NCBI GenBank assembly: GCA_945871425.1
Contig: CAMBVS010000019.1
Coordinates: 1 to 60,841, forward strand
Source of the DNA: Rhizobium sp. Q54
GTDB lineage: Bacteria; Pseudomonadota; Alphaproteobacteria; SHVZ01
Direction of reading: 5' to 3'
Length of the DNA: 60,841 bases
In this document: piece by piece, positions 53,578-60,841 of the stretch
Numbering within the stretch: the first letter of the stretch is position 1
How the letters are laid out: the number at the start of each line of letters is the position of its first letter
Notes under the pieces: generated by a model
The model's database searches: none
The model's input: only the letters and a program-made list of their open reading frames with translations
What the model was told of the DNA's origin: nothing
Made by a program: the position numbers and the translations under genes

Positions 53578-54597
53578 CTACTTGCCCTTCCTCCCAAGTC
53601 GCTTGAAGGCCGCGAAGGAGCGACCGAATTCGGTCATCGGCTGGGATGGCGTCCCCATCACCCGGCTTCCGGCAGGCACGTCCTCCTTGACCCCCGACTG
53701 CGGTCCGACGACCGCGCCGTCGCCGATGCGGAGGTGGCCGGAGACGCCGACCTGGCCTGCGATGACGACGAAGTTGCCGAGGCGGGTGGAACCGGCGATG
53801 CCCGACTGGGCGACCAGGATGCAGCGTTCGCCGACCACGACGTTGTGCCCGATCTGCACCAGATTATCAATCATGGTGCCCTGGCCGATCACCGTGTCCT
53901 GGCCCGACCCGCGGTCGACCGTGGAATTGGCGCCGACCTCGACGTCGTCGCCGATCAGCACACGGCCGAGCTGGGGCACCTTGACGACTCCTTCGGCCGA
54001 CGGCTCGAAACCGAATCCGGGCTGACCGATGCGCACTCCCGGATAGATCACGACCCGGCATCCAACCAGCGCGTGGCTTATCGACGCATTGGCGCCGACC
54101 ACCGTATCCTCGCCGACGACGACGCCGGCACCGATCACGGCATTGGCGCCGATCCGGCAGCGGGCGCCGATCTCGGCCCCGGCGCCGATCACCGCCCCCG
54201 CATCGATCTCGGCCGAGGGATCGACGACCGCGGACGCATCGACGAGCGCGCCCTGATGTCGGACGCCTCTTGCCTGCGGCTCGGGATAGAACAGGCTGGC
54301 CGCCTTTGCGAAGGAGAGTCGCGGTTTCTTCGCGACCAGGACGGCCATGCCGACCGGCGCCTGCGCCACCATATCGGCCTCGACGATGCAGGCCCCGGCA
54401 GGGCTGGCGGCAAAGGTCTGGGCGTAGCGCTTGTCGTAGAGGAAGGTCAGGTGCTCAGGTCCCGCCTCGCCCAGCGGCCGGACGTCGACGACACGCCGTC
54501 CGGCTTCGCCCTCGGTTGCGAGGACGACACCGATCCGCGTCGCGATCTCACCGAGAGTGAAAGGACCGGCGAGCTTGAAGAAGCGCGGATCGGCCAC
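53578..54597 (-). CDS. lpxD: UDP-3-O-acylglucosamine N-acyltransferase
   Basis: 339 residues. An N-terminal uridine-binding domain (FLYDKRYAQTFAASPAG) is followed by many hexapeptide repeats of the beta-helix and a C-terminal helix. The catalytic His is in NLVQIGHNVVVGERC. It adds the second 3-hydroxyacyl chain to the lipid A precursor. Starts with GTG 54597. A Gly/Ala/Ile-rich repeat run of about 15 hexads at residues 120-260 gives the strong ORF-like signal on both strands here. Confidence 0.97.
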   Translation of the reverse strand: MADPRFFKLAGPFTLGEIATRIGVVLATEGEAGRRVVDVRPLGEAGPEHLTFLYDKRYAQTFAASPAGACIVEADMVAQAPVGMAVLVAKKPRLSFAKAASLFYPEPQARGVRHQGALVDASAVVDPSAEIDAGAVIGAGAEIGARCRIGANAVIGAGVVVGEDTVVGANASISHALVGCRVVIYPGVRIGQPGFGFEPSAEGVVKVPQLGRVLIGDDVEVGANSTVDRGSGQDTVIGQGTMIDNLVQIGHNVVVGERCILVAQSGIAGSTRLGNFVVIAGQVGVSGHLRIGDGAVVGPQSGVKEDVPAGSRVMGTPSQPMTEFGRSFAAFKRLGRKGK

Positions 54598-54605
54598 GGC
54601 GGCCT

Positions 54606-55160
54606 CTATTTTATCGCCGGCATCACCAGCTTGACCGATGCGACCTTCTTGTCGAGACGAGCAAGCGCCTCGCCGGTCAGATCGAACTTCTTCTCGACGA
54701 TCACGACCGCCGCCTTGGAGATCACCAGGTTCGCCTTCGCCTCCTTGGCCAGCTGGTCGACGATGACGAGAAGCTGCTCGCGGACCTTGCTGATGTTCTC
54801 CTCGAAGGCCTGGTCGAGCTGGCGTTTCTTGTTGCTGACGTCACGCTGCACGTCGGCGACGCGGGTCTCGAAGTCGCGGCGGCGCTGCTGGAAGGCTTCC
54901 GGCGCCAAGACCGCGCGCTGCTGGGCGAGGTCCTGTTCGGCGGTCCGCAGGTCCCTCTCCTTCTTGGTGATGTCGTCCTGGTAGCTCGCCCGCGTCCGCT
55001 CGAGCTGCTGCTGGATCGATTTGGCGGCGGCGGAGTTGCGGAGGACTTCCTGGAAGTCGATGACCACGATGGTCGGCGCCGGCAGCGGATCGACGGCACC
55101 GGCCGGGTGCGCGATCGCGAAGAGGCCGACGGTTGCGAGAGCGAAGAGGATACGGTGCAT
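54606..55160 (-). CDS. OmpH/Skp family periplasmic chaperone
   Basis: 184 residues. Signal peptide (to about residue 22, ...HPAGA), then VVIDFQEVLRNSAAAKSIQQQLE and a long charged coiled coil (about residues 45-130), followed by LVISKAAVVIVEKKFDLT. Skp trimers hold unfolded outer-membrane proteins for the Bam complex. ATG 55160 sits one base after the bamA stop. Standard position between bamA and lpxD. Confidence 0.93.
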   Translation of the reverse strand: MHRILFALATVGLFAIAHPAGAVDPLPAPTIVVIDFQEVLRNSAAAKSIQQQLERTRASYQDDITKKERDLRTAEQDLAQQRAVLAPEAFQQRRRDFETRVADVQRDVSNKKRQLDQAFEENISKVREQLLVIVDQLAKEAKANLVISKAAVVIVEKKFDLTGEALARLDKKVASVKLVMPAIK

Positions 55161-55161
55161 G

Positions 55162-57435
55162 TCAGAACCTCGTGCCAAAGCTGACGCGGAGCAGCTCGGA
55201 CCGGTCGAACGGCTCCTTCATGAACGGACGCCCCAGATCGACGCGGATCGGTCCGACCGGGGAGTTCACCGAAACGCCAATGCCGGCCGAGGCGCGGAGG
55301 GAGTTGAGGTCGCGAATCTCCGGTCCCGCCACGTCGATACCCCACAGGCTTCCGACATCGAGGAAGACGCGGCCGAAGATCGGCAGATCCTTAGGCAGGC
55401 CCAGGGGGAAACTCAGCTCGGTGGTCGCTGTATAATACTTGTTTCCACCGAGGGCGTCGCCGGTCGTGATGTCGCGGGGACCGATGCCCGATGTGCGAAA
55501 ACCGCGCATCGTTGTGCCGCCGATGAAGTAGCGATCCTGAATGGTGACCTCGTCGTTGATCCCGTAGACCCATCCGGCCTGTCCCAGCAGGCTCACGACA
55601 TAGTCGGCGGCGATCTGATAGTAAAAGCCCGCACCGATGCCCGGCCGCAGGAAATGCGCATCGCCGCCGGCGCCCGCAATGTCGGTGCTGAACTTCACGA
55701 AGTAGCCGTCCGTCGGATCGACGCGGTTGTCGCGTCTGTCGTAGAGCAGATCCTGACCGAACGTCGAGGTGATGCGATCGCCGGCCGATTCCTTGATGAA
55801 GCGCGACGCGTCGCTCTTGACGTTGAGGATCTCGACGCCGCTCAACGTGTAGCGGAGTGTCTGGCGCAGCGGCTCGCTCAGCTGATAGCCGAGCCGGAGC
55901 CCGAAGCCGGTCCGCCGGTCGTCGTAGGAGCTCGTGGACTGGTTGTTGCGCGTGACGTGGAAGAGATCGAAGCCGGCGCTGACGTCGCGATCGAGAAAAT
56001 AGGGTTCAGTGAAGCTGAAATCGATCTCTCGGCGCCGCGCCGACAGGCTTCCCGCGATCCGGAACTCCTGGCCGCGGCCGAGCAGGTTGCGCTCCCTCAG
56101 CTCGACCTGTCCGATGAGCGCTTCCGAAGTCGAAAAGCCGGCGCCGAAGGAGATCTCTCCGGTCGACTTCTCCTCGACATCGACCTTGATCACCGTCTTG
56201 TCGGGAGAGCTTCCGGCGACGTTGGCGACATCCGCCTTCTTGAAGAAGGAGAGACCCTGGATGCGCTGGCGCGAACGCTGGAGGCGGGCTGCGTTGAACG
56301 CGTCGCCTTCCACCAGCCGGAACTCGCGGCGGATCACCTTGTCGAGGGTACGGACGTTGCCGGTGATGTCGATGCGCTCGACATAGACCTTGGGGCCTTC
56401 GCGCACCTCGAAGGTCAAGTTGACCGACCGATCGTCGCGCTTTCGCTCGAGCACGGGCTGGATGTCGACGAAGGCGTATCCCAGGTTGCCGAGGCGGACG
56501 GTCATCCGCTGAATCGCCTCGTCGATCTTCTCGCTCGAATACCAATCGCCTTCGTTGACCTGGATATCGGTCCGCAGCAGTTCGGGGTCGAGATTCCTGA
56601 GCGTCGCGCTGATGTCGAGCTTGCCGAATTTGTAGCGCTCGCCCTCCTCGACGGTGAAGGTGATGTAGAAGCCGGTCCGCTCCGGCACCAGCTCGGCCAC
56701 AGCGGAGACGACGCGGAAATCGGCGTAGCCGTTGCTCAGGTAGTACTTGCGCAGGAGCTCGCGGTCGAAGGAGACCCGGTCCGGGTCGTAGTTGTCGTCC
56801 GACGAGAGAATCCGATACCAGGCGGACTCCTTGGTTTGGATGATGCCGCGGAGCGAGCTGTCGCCATAGCGCTTGTTGCCGACGAAGCTGATCCGGCGAA
56901 CGCCCGTCACGTCCCCCTCTTCGATCTCGAACACGAGATCGACGCGGTTCTGCGGCAGCTGGATGATCTTCGGCTCGACGGTGGCGGCGAAGCGCCCCTT
57001 GCGCCGGTAGAGGTCGAGCACGCGCTTGACGTCGGCCTGCACCTTGGTGCGCGTGTAGACGACGCGCGGCCTCAAGGTCACTTCCTGGGTCAGGGTTTCG
57101 GCGTCGAGCTTGCGATTCCCCTCGAAGGCGATGCGGTTGATGATCGGGTTTTCCGCCACCGACACCACCAGCGCATTGCCTTCGCGCTTGAAGGCGACGT
57201 CGGCGAAGAGGCCGGTCGCGAACAGGGTCTTGAGCGATCGGTCGAGGCGATCGTTGTCGAAGGGATCGCCGGTCCTGATCGACAGGTAGGAGCGCACGGT
57301 TTCCGGATCGATGCGCTGGACGCCCTCGACCCGAATGTCGCTGATGACGCCCTGGGCACGGCTCTCGCCTGCGAAGGCGAGCACCAGAAGAACGAGCACC
57401 CACGCGGCCGATCGCTTGAGCCCGGTCGGAAGCAT
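55162..57435 (-). CDS. bamA: Outer membrane protein assembly factor BamA
   Basis: 757 residues. Signal peptide (to about residue 27, ...ESRAQG), then five POTRA repeats (starting ISDIRVEGVQRIDPETVRSY) and the 16-strand Omp85 barrel with the RGF motif seen as MRGFRTSGIGPRD and a terminal aromatic LRVSFGTRF. It is the core of the Bam insertase. ATG 57435 is 17 bases after rseP; GAAGGA lies somewhat far upstream of it. Confidence 0.97.
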   Translation of the reverse strand: MLPTGLKRSAAWVLVLLVLAFAGESRAQGVISDIRVEGVQRIDPETVRSYLSIRTGDPFDNDRLDRSLKTLFATGLFADVAFKREGNALVVSVAENPIINRIAFEGNRKLDAETLTQEVTLRPRVVYTRTKVQADVKRVLDLYRRKGRFAATVEPKIIQLPQNRVDLVFEIEEGDVTGVRRISFVGNKRYGDSSLRGIIQTKESAWYRILSSDDNYDPDRVSFDRELLRKYYLSNGYADFRVVSAVAELVPERTGFYITFTVEEGERYKFGKLDISATLRNLDPELLRTDIQVNEGDWYSSEKIDEAIQRMTVRLGNLGYAFVDIQPVLERKRDDRSVNLTFEVREGPKVYVERIDITGNVRTLDKVIRREFRLVEGDAFNAARLQRSRQRIQGLSFFKKADVANVAGSSPDKTVIKVDVEEKSTGEISFGAGFSTSEALIGQVELRERNLLGRGQEFRIAGSLSARRREIDFSFTEPYFLDRDVSAGFDLFHVTRNNQSTSSYDDRRTGFGLRLGYQLSEPLRQTLRYTLSGVEILNVKSDASRFIKESAGDRITSTFGQDLLYDRRDNRVDPTDGYFVKFSTDIAGAGGDAHFLRPGIGAGFYYQIAADYVVSLLGQAGWVYGINDEVTIQDRYFIGGTTMRGFRTSGIGPRDITTGDALGGNKYYTATTELSFPLGLPKDLPIFGRVFLDVGSLWGIDVAGPEIRDLNSLRASAGIGVSVNSPVGPIRVDLGRPFMKEPFDRSELLRVSFGTRF

Positions 57436-57452
57436 GTTTTTGCGGATGTCCT

Positions 57453-58580
57453 TCAGGTGAACAGGCGGCCGATGAAGTCGACGACCTTGAGGTGGACGAG
57501 GTCGTTCCACGTCGCGAAGACCATGAGTGCAAGGACGAGCGCCAGCCCGGCCATCGCCGCCCATTCCTGCGCCCTCTCGCCGAGCGGGCGGCCGCGAAGC
57601 GCCTCTGCGGCATAGAAGACGAGCTGGCCGCCGTCGAGGACCGGAACCGGCATCAGGTTGACCAGCCCGAGGTTGATCGACAGCACCGCCATGAACCACA
57701 GGATCGCCACCACGCCGCCCTGGGCGACCTCGCCCGACATCTGGGCGATCCTGAGCGGCCCGCCGAGCTCGTCGGACCCGCGTGTCCCGGCGATGATCTG
57801 CCCCAACGCCTTGAGGGTTCCGACGGTCAGGTTCACCGTCTCGGTCCCGGCGTGCCAGATCGCGGTGAAGGGATCGTCGCGCCGGGTCTCGATCTTGAGC
57901 GAACGCACGCCGAGCAGGCCGACCTTACGCGTGTTGCCGAAGCGGTCGGTGACCTCGCTCGCGCGTGGCGTCACGCTCAGCGCCAGCACCTCCTCGCCGC
58001 GCCGCACCTCGACCGCGAGCGGCCGGCCCGGGCTCTCCTGGACGACGCGCTGGAGCTCCTCGAAGCGAGTGACCGGACGACCATCGACGGTGACGAAGCG
58101 GTCGCCGGCCTTGATCCCGGCCGCTGCCGCCGCGCCGTCCTCGACCACCTGATCGGCGGTCGGCGGCGTGAACGGGCGTCCGGCGGTGGCGAACATCAGG
58201 GCGAGCACGACGATCGCGAAGAGAAAATTGGCGATCGGACCGGCGGCGCTGATGGCCGCTCGTTGGCCGACGGGCTTGGCGAAGAGGGAGTGCTGGCGTT
58301 CGGAAGCGGCCACCGGCCCCTGGGTCACCGAGGCGATGTCGCCGTCGCCCATCATGCGGACGTAGCCGCCGAGAGGCAGCAGCGAGAGCCGCCAGCGGGT
58401 GCCCTTGCGGTCGGTCCAGCCGAACAGCTCGGGCCCGAAACCGACGGAGAAGACCTCGACCCGGACCCCGTAGCGCCGGGCCACGAGGAAGTGCCCGAGC
58501 TCGTGAACGAAGACGAGCACGGTCAGGATGACCAGGAACGGGAGGACGTAGGTGCCGATTCCAGAGACGAATTGCATCAT
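57453..58580 (-). CDS. rseP: RIP zinc metalloprotease RseP/MmpA
   Basis: 375 residues, site-2 protease. The HExxH zinc site is His26-Glu27-His30 (FVHELGHFLV) in the first membrane helix, a PDZ domain (about residues 125-200, IKAGDRFVTVDGRPV) follows, and the LDG site is PVPVLDGGQL in a late helix. It cleaves anti-sigma factors or polar membrane proteins within the membrane. Located in the usual dxr-rseP-bamA order. Confidence 0.95.
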   Translation of the reverse strand: MMQFVSGIGTYVLPFLVILTVLVFVHELGHFLVARRYGVRVEVFSVGFGPELFGWTDRKGTRWRLSLLPLGGYVRMMGDGDIASVTQGPVAASERQHSLFAKPVGQRAAISAAGPIANFLFAIVVLALMFATAGRPFTPPTADQVVEDGAAAAAGIKAGDRFVTVDGRPVTRFEELQRVVQESPGRPLAVEVRRGEEVLALSVTPRASEVTDRFGNTRKVGLLGVRSLKIETRRDDPFTAIWHAGTETVNLTVGTLKALGQIIAGTRGSDELGGPLRIAQMSGEVAQGGVVAILWFMAVLSINLGLVNLMPVPVLDGGQLVFYAAEALRGRPLGERAQEWAAMAGLALVLALMVFATWNDLVHLKVVDFIGRLFT

Positions 58581-58599
58581 GCTGCGACCGTGCGTTTCC

Positions 58600-59757
58600 T
58601 CAAGCTGCCAGGCGAGCGCCGGCCCTGGCGCGCACCTCGGCGTCGATGGCCCGTACCTCGTCGATCGAAGCAGGTGCCGGGGCGGAGATCGACCCGAGGG
58701 TACTTTCGACCACTCTAGCGATGTCGAGGAAGCCCAGGCGACCGGTCAGGAAGCCATGGACGGCCACTTCGTTCGCCGCGTTTAAGATTGTAGGTGCCGC
58801 CCCCCCTGTTTGCAAGGCTCGGCGGGCCAGCTCGAGGGCAGGAAACCTCACGAGATCAGGCATTTCGAAAGTAAGCTGGCCAACTTTGGCGAGATCAAGG
58901 CGGGCTGCCGGGGTCTCGATCCGTTCCGGCCAGGCCAGGGCGTAGGAGATGGGCACCCGCATGTCCGGCGTGCCCAGCTGGCCCAGCACCGACCCATCGC
59001 GGTAGGCGACCAGGCTGTGCAGCACCGACTGCGGATGAACGACCACCTCGATCCGCTCCTCGGGAACGGCGAAAAGATGATGGGCCTCGATCACTTCGAG
59101 GCCCTTGTTCATCAAAGTCGCCGAATCGACGGAGATCTTCGAGCCCATCGACCAGGTCGGGTGCTTCACCGCCTCGGCCGGGGTCGCCATCTCCATCCGC
59201 TCGAGCGACCAGGTGCGAAACGGCCCGCCCGAGCAGGTCAGGACCAGCTTCTCAACGGAATCGCGGCGTAGATCCTCGAAAACTTGAAAGATGGCATTGT
59301 GCTCGGAATCGACCGGTAGCAGCTTGGCGCCCCGTTTCTTCGCCTCGTCGGTCATCAGCGCTCCGGCGCAGACCAGCGACTCCTTGTTGGCGAGCGCGAC
59401 CAGGGAGCCGCGACGGATCGCGGCAAAAGTCGGCTTCAGCCCGACGGAGCCCACGATCGCGGCCATGACCCAGCCCGCCGGCCGGTCGGCAGCCTCGATG
59501 ACCGCCGTCTCGCCTGCGCCGACGGCGATGCCGGTGCCGGCGAGGCCGTCCTTGAGGGCTGCATAGCGGCTCTCGTCGGCAATCGCGACGAAACGAGGCC
59601 GGTGCAACAGCGCGAGCTCGATCAGCCGCTCGACATTGGAACCGGCGGTCAGCGCCTCGACTGGGAAGCGCTCGGGATCGCGGCCGACAAGGTCGAGGGT
59701 CGAGGCCCCGACCGAGCCGGTGGCGCCGAGCACGGTGACGCGTCGGATCATCTCCAT
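58600..59757 (-). CDS. dxr: 1-deoxy-D-xylulose 5-phosphate reductoisomerase
   Basis: 385 residues. Second step of the MEP isoprenoid pathway, using NADPH. The opening VTVLGATGSVGASTLDLV is the nucleotide-binding loop; ALANKESLVCAG, LPVDSEHNAIFQ (metal Asp and Glu), SGGPFRTW and HPTWSMGSKISVDSATLMNKGLE are canonical active-site blocks. ATG 59757 has GGGGGAG about 9 bases upstream and overlaps cdsA by ten bases; ATG 59751 is possible. Confidence 0.97.
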   Translation of the reverse strand: MEMIRRVTVLGATGSVGASTLDLVGRDPERFPVEALTAGSNVERLIELALLHRPRFVAIADESRYAALKDGLAGTGIAVGAGETAVIEAADRPAGWVMAAIVGSVGLKPTFAAIRRGSLVALANKESLVCAGALMTDEAKKRGAKLLPVDSEHNAIFQVFEDLRRDSVEKLVLTCSGGPFRTWSLERMEMATPAEAVKHPTWSMGSKISVDSATLMNKGLEVIEAHHLFAVPEERIEVVVHPQSVLHSLVAYRDGSVLGQLGTPDMRVPISYALAWPERIETPAARLDLAKVGQLTFEMPDLVRFPALELARRALQTGGAAPTILNAANEVAVHGFLTGRLGFLDIARVVESTLGSISAPAPASIDEVRAIDAEVRARAGARLAA

Positions 59758-60575
59758 GGGAAGACATCTCCCCCGAGGAGCCAGACGGCGACGGCGACGG
59801 CCGGGATGGAGGTGATCAGGCCGTCGACCCGGTCGAGCAGGCCGCCGTGGCCCGGGATCAGCTTACCCGCATCCTTGACGCCGAAGCGGCGCTTCACCGC
59901 GGATTCCGCCAGGTCTCCCGACTGCGAGACGAGGGCCACCAGGACGCCGGCGACGGCGAGCGCGACGGCGCGGTCGGCGCCGATCAGCCAGGCGGTCGCC
60001 AAGCCGACCACGGCCGCTGCGGCGACGCCGCCGGCGAGGCCCGACCAGGTCTTGCCCGGGCTCACCCGGGGCCAGAGGCGGGGGCCGCCGACGGTGCGCC
60101 CGACGGCATAGGCGCCGATGTCGGTCGCCCAGACCGCTGCCAGCAGCCAGAAGCAGAGCTCCCGCCCCTGCTCGGTCTCGAGCCTGAGCCAGAGGAAGGC
60201 GAGGCAGGGCAGCGCCACGACGGGGGCGCCGGCCGCGAGCCAGACCGCCGTCTCGCGGCCGCGCGGTAGGCCGCTCGCGAAGGCGGCCGCCGCGGTCGCG
60301 ACGACGACGACGAGTGCCACGCCGATCCCGGACCAGGACAGAAGCGCGATCGCGACGATCGCGCCCGCCGCGATGACGATGCCGCCGGGACTGACACGGC
60401 CGCCGTCGCAGAGCTTGGCCCATTCCCTGGCCATCTCGGCGGCGGCGAGAAGCAGCATGGCCTCGACCCAGGGCGAGCCGAAATAGACCGCGGCGAGAAC
60501 CGGCGGCGCGAGTACCAGCGACGAGAGGATCCGCCTGACCAGGCCCGGGCCGGAAACCTTATCCAACAGCGCCAT
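59748..60575 (-). CDS. cdsA: Phosphatidate cytidylyltransferase
   Basis: 275 residues with about eight membrane helices. The CdsA signature is at the C-terminus: [36 protein letters not shown], which holds the metal-binding aspartates. Makes CDP-diacylglycerol for phospholipid synthesis at the inner membrane. ATG 60575 overlaps the 3' end of uppS by 17 bases. The N-terminal hydrophobic part is alanine- and valine-rich. Confidence 0.95.
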   Translation of the reverse strand: MALLDKVSGPGLVRRILSSLVLAPPVLAAVYFGSPWVEAMLLLAAAEMAREWAKLCDGGRVSPGGIVIAAGAIVAIALLSWSGIGVALVVVVATAAAAFASGLPRGRETAVWLAAGAPVVALPCLAFLWLRLETEQGRELCFWLLAAVWATDIGAYAVGRTVGGPRLWPRVSPGKTWSGLAGGVAAAAVVGLATAWLIGADRAVALAVAGVLVALVSQSGDLAESAVKRRFGVKDAGKLIPGHGGLLDRVDGLITSIPAVAVAVWLLGGDVFPWR

Positions 60576-60841
60576 AGCGGCGCTCCCGTCGCCTGAACTC
60601 GTGGACCGCGTCCTCGAGATCGGCTTTGCCGAAGTCAGGCCAGTACTTGTCGACGAAAACCAGCTCGGCATAGGCCGACTGCCAGAGCAGGAAGTTGCTG
60701 AGCCGCTTCTCGCCCGAGGTCCGGATGACCACGTCCGGATCCGGGATGTCGGCGGTGAACAGGCGCTTGGTGAGAGCCGCCGCGTCGATCGCCGCCGGGT
60801 CGATCCGCCCGGCCGCCGCATCGGCGGCGAGCGCGCGGGCC
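60559..60841 (-). CDS. uppS: Undecaprenyl diphosphate synthase (5' end beyond the window)
   Basis: Only the last 93 residues are in the window. They contain the cis-prenyltransferase C-terminal blocks: [28 protein letters not shown] (diphosphate-binding arginines and conserved region IV/V) and [18 protein letters not shown]. Makes C55-PP, the lipid carrier for peptidoglycan and LPS. Stop TAA at 60559-60561 lies within cdsA. Confidence 0.93.
   Translation of the reverse strand, partial: ARALAADAAAGRIDPAAIDAAALTKRLFTADIPDPDVVIRTSGEKRLSNFLLWQSAYAELVFVDKYWPDFGKADLEDAVHEFRRRERRYGAVG

Noticed and set aside
1..60841. Riboswitches, CRISPR arrays, IS elements, prophage or plasmid genes
   Set aside because: None recognised on either strand; repeats seen are limited to short stem-loops and the REP-like pair.

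Overview
High-GC chromosomal DNA from an alphaproteobacterium, most like Rhodospirillales. The evidence is the pcm-tolC-popZ-valS block, a GTTC-N7-GTTC type SOS box in front of lexA, the trpD-trpC-moaC-moeA-lexA run, and an uppS-cdsA-dxr-rseP-bamA-skp-lpxD-fabZ-lpxA-lpxI-lpxB block that uses lpxI. Genes are tightly packed, with many ATGA, TGATG or GTGA stop/start overlaps. I see no IS element, prophage, CRISPR array, rRNA or plasmid gene.

Layout. 1-6 kb: minus-strand housekeeping genes (methyltransferase, TolC, PopZ-like, ValS) ending in a PAS-fold gene broken by an in-frame amber codon. 6-8.4 kb: tRNA-Cys, a TPR protein, tRNA-Asn, an MDR oxidoreductase and a thioesterase. 8.4-13 kb: a membrane hybrid histidine kinase converging on a secreted S8 protease with a duplicated Trp-rich C-terminal module. 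13.6-26.7 kb: a solute-binding protein gene (+) facing a ten-gene minus-strand operon (solute-binding protein, two permeases, two ATPases, barrel-hydrolase fusion, creatininase-like protein, flavoprotein, acyl-CoA ligase, alginate-lyase-like protein), which looks like an import-and-catabolism unit for an unknown compound. 26.9-31.1 kb: orphan radical SAM/SPASM protein, ethanolamine-type permease and divergent polysaccharide deacetylase. 31.3-41.4 kb: trpD, trpC, moaC, moeA, lexA, a cysteine hydrolase, a tiny secreted protein, comEC, gltX and gltA. 41.4-50.3 kb: accessory islet between gltA and lpxB. 50.3-60.8 kb: lipid A, outer-membrane assembly and isoprenoid block, with uppS cut by the window edge.

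The main discovery is in the islet. Genes at 43939-49020 encode a CysC-like kinase, a SAM methyltransferase, a PEP-synthase-like glutamine kinase, a C26-type gamma-glutamyl hydrolase and a sugar-type nucleotidyltransferase. This is the same enzyme set that makes the activated phosphoramidate donor (Cj1415-Cj1418 plus methyltransferase) for Campylobacter jejuni capsule, in a different gene order and without capsule genes in the window. The adjoining convergent gene encodes a sulfotransferase-fold protein that keeps the 3'-phosphate-binding residues but has lost the usual phosphosulfate loop. That is what one would expect of a transferase using a 3'-phospho-CDP-phosphoramidate donor. It lies downstream of lpxB and gloA on the same strand, so the acceptor may be on the cell envelope; that part is inference.
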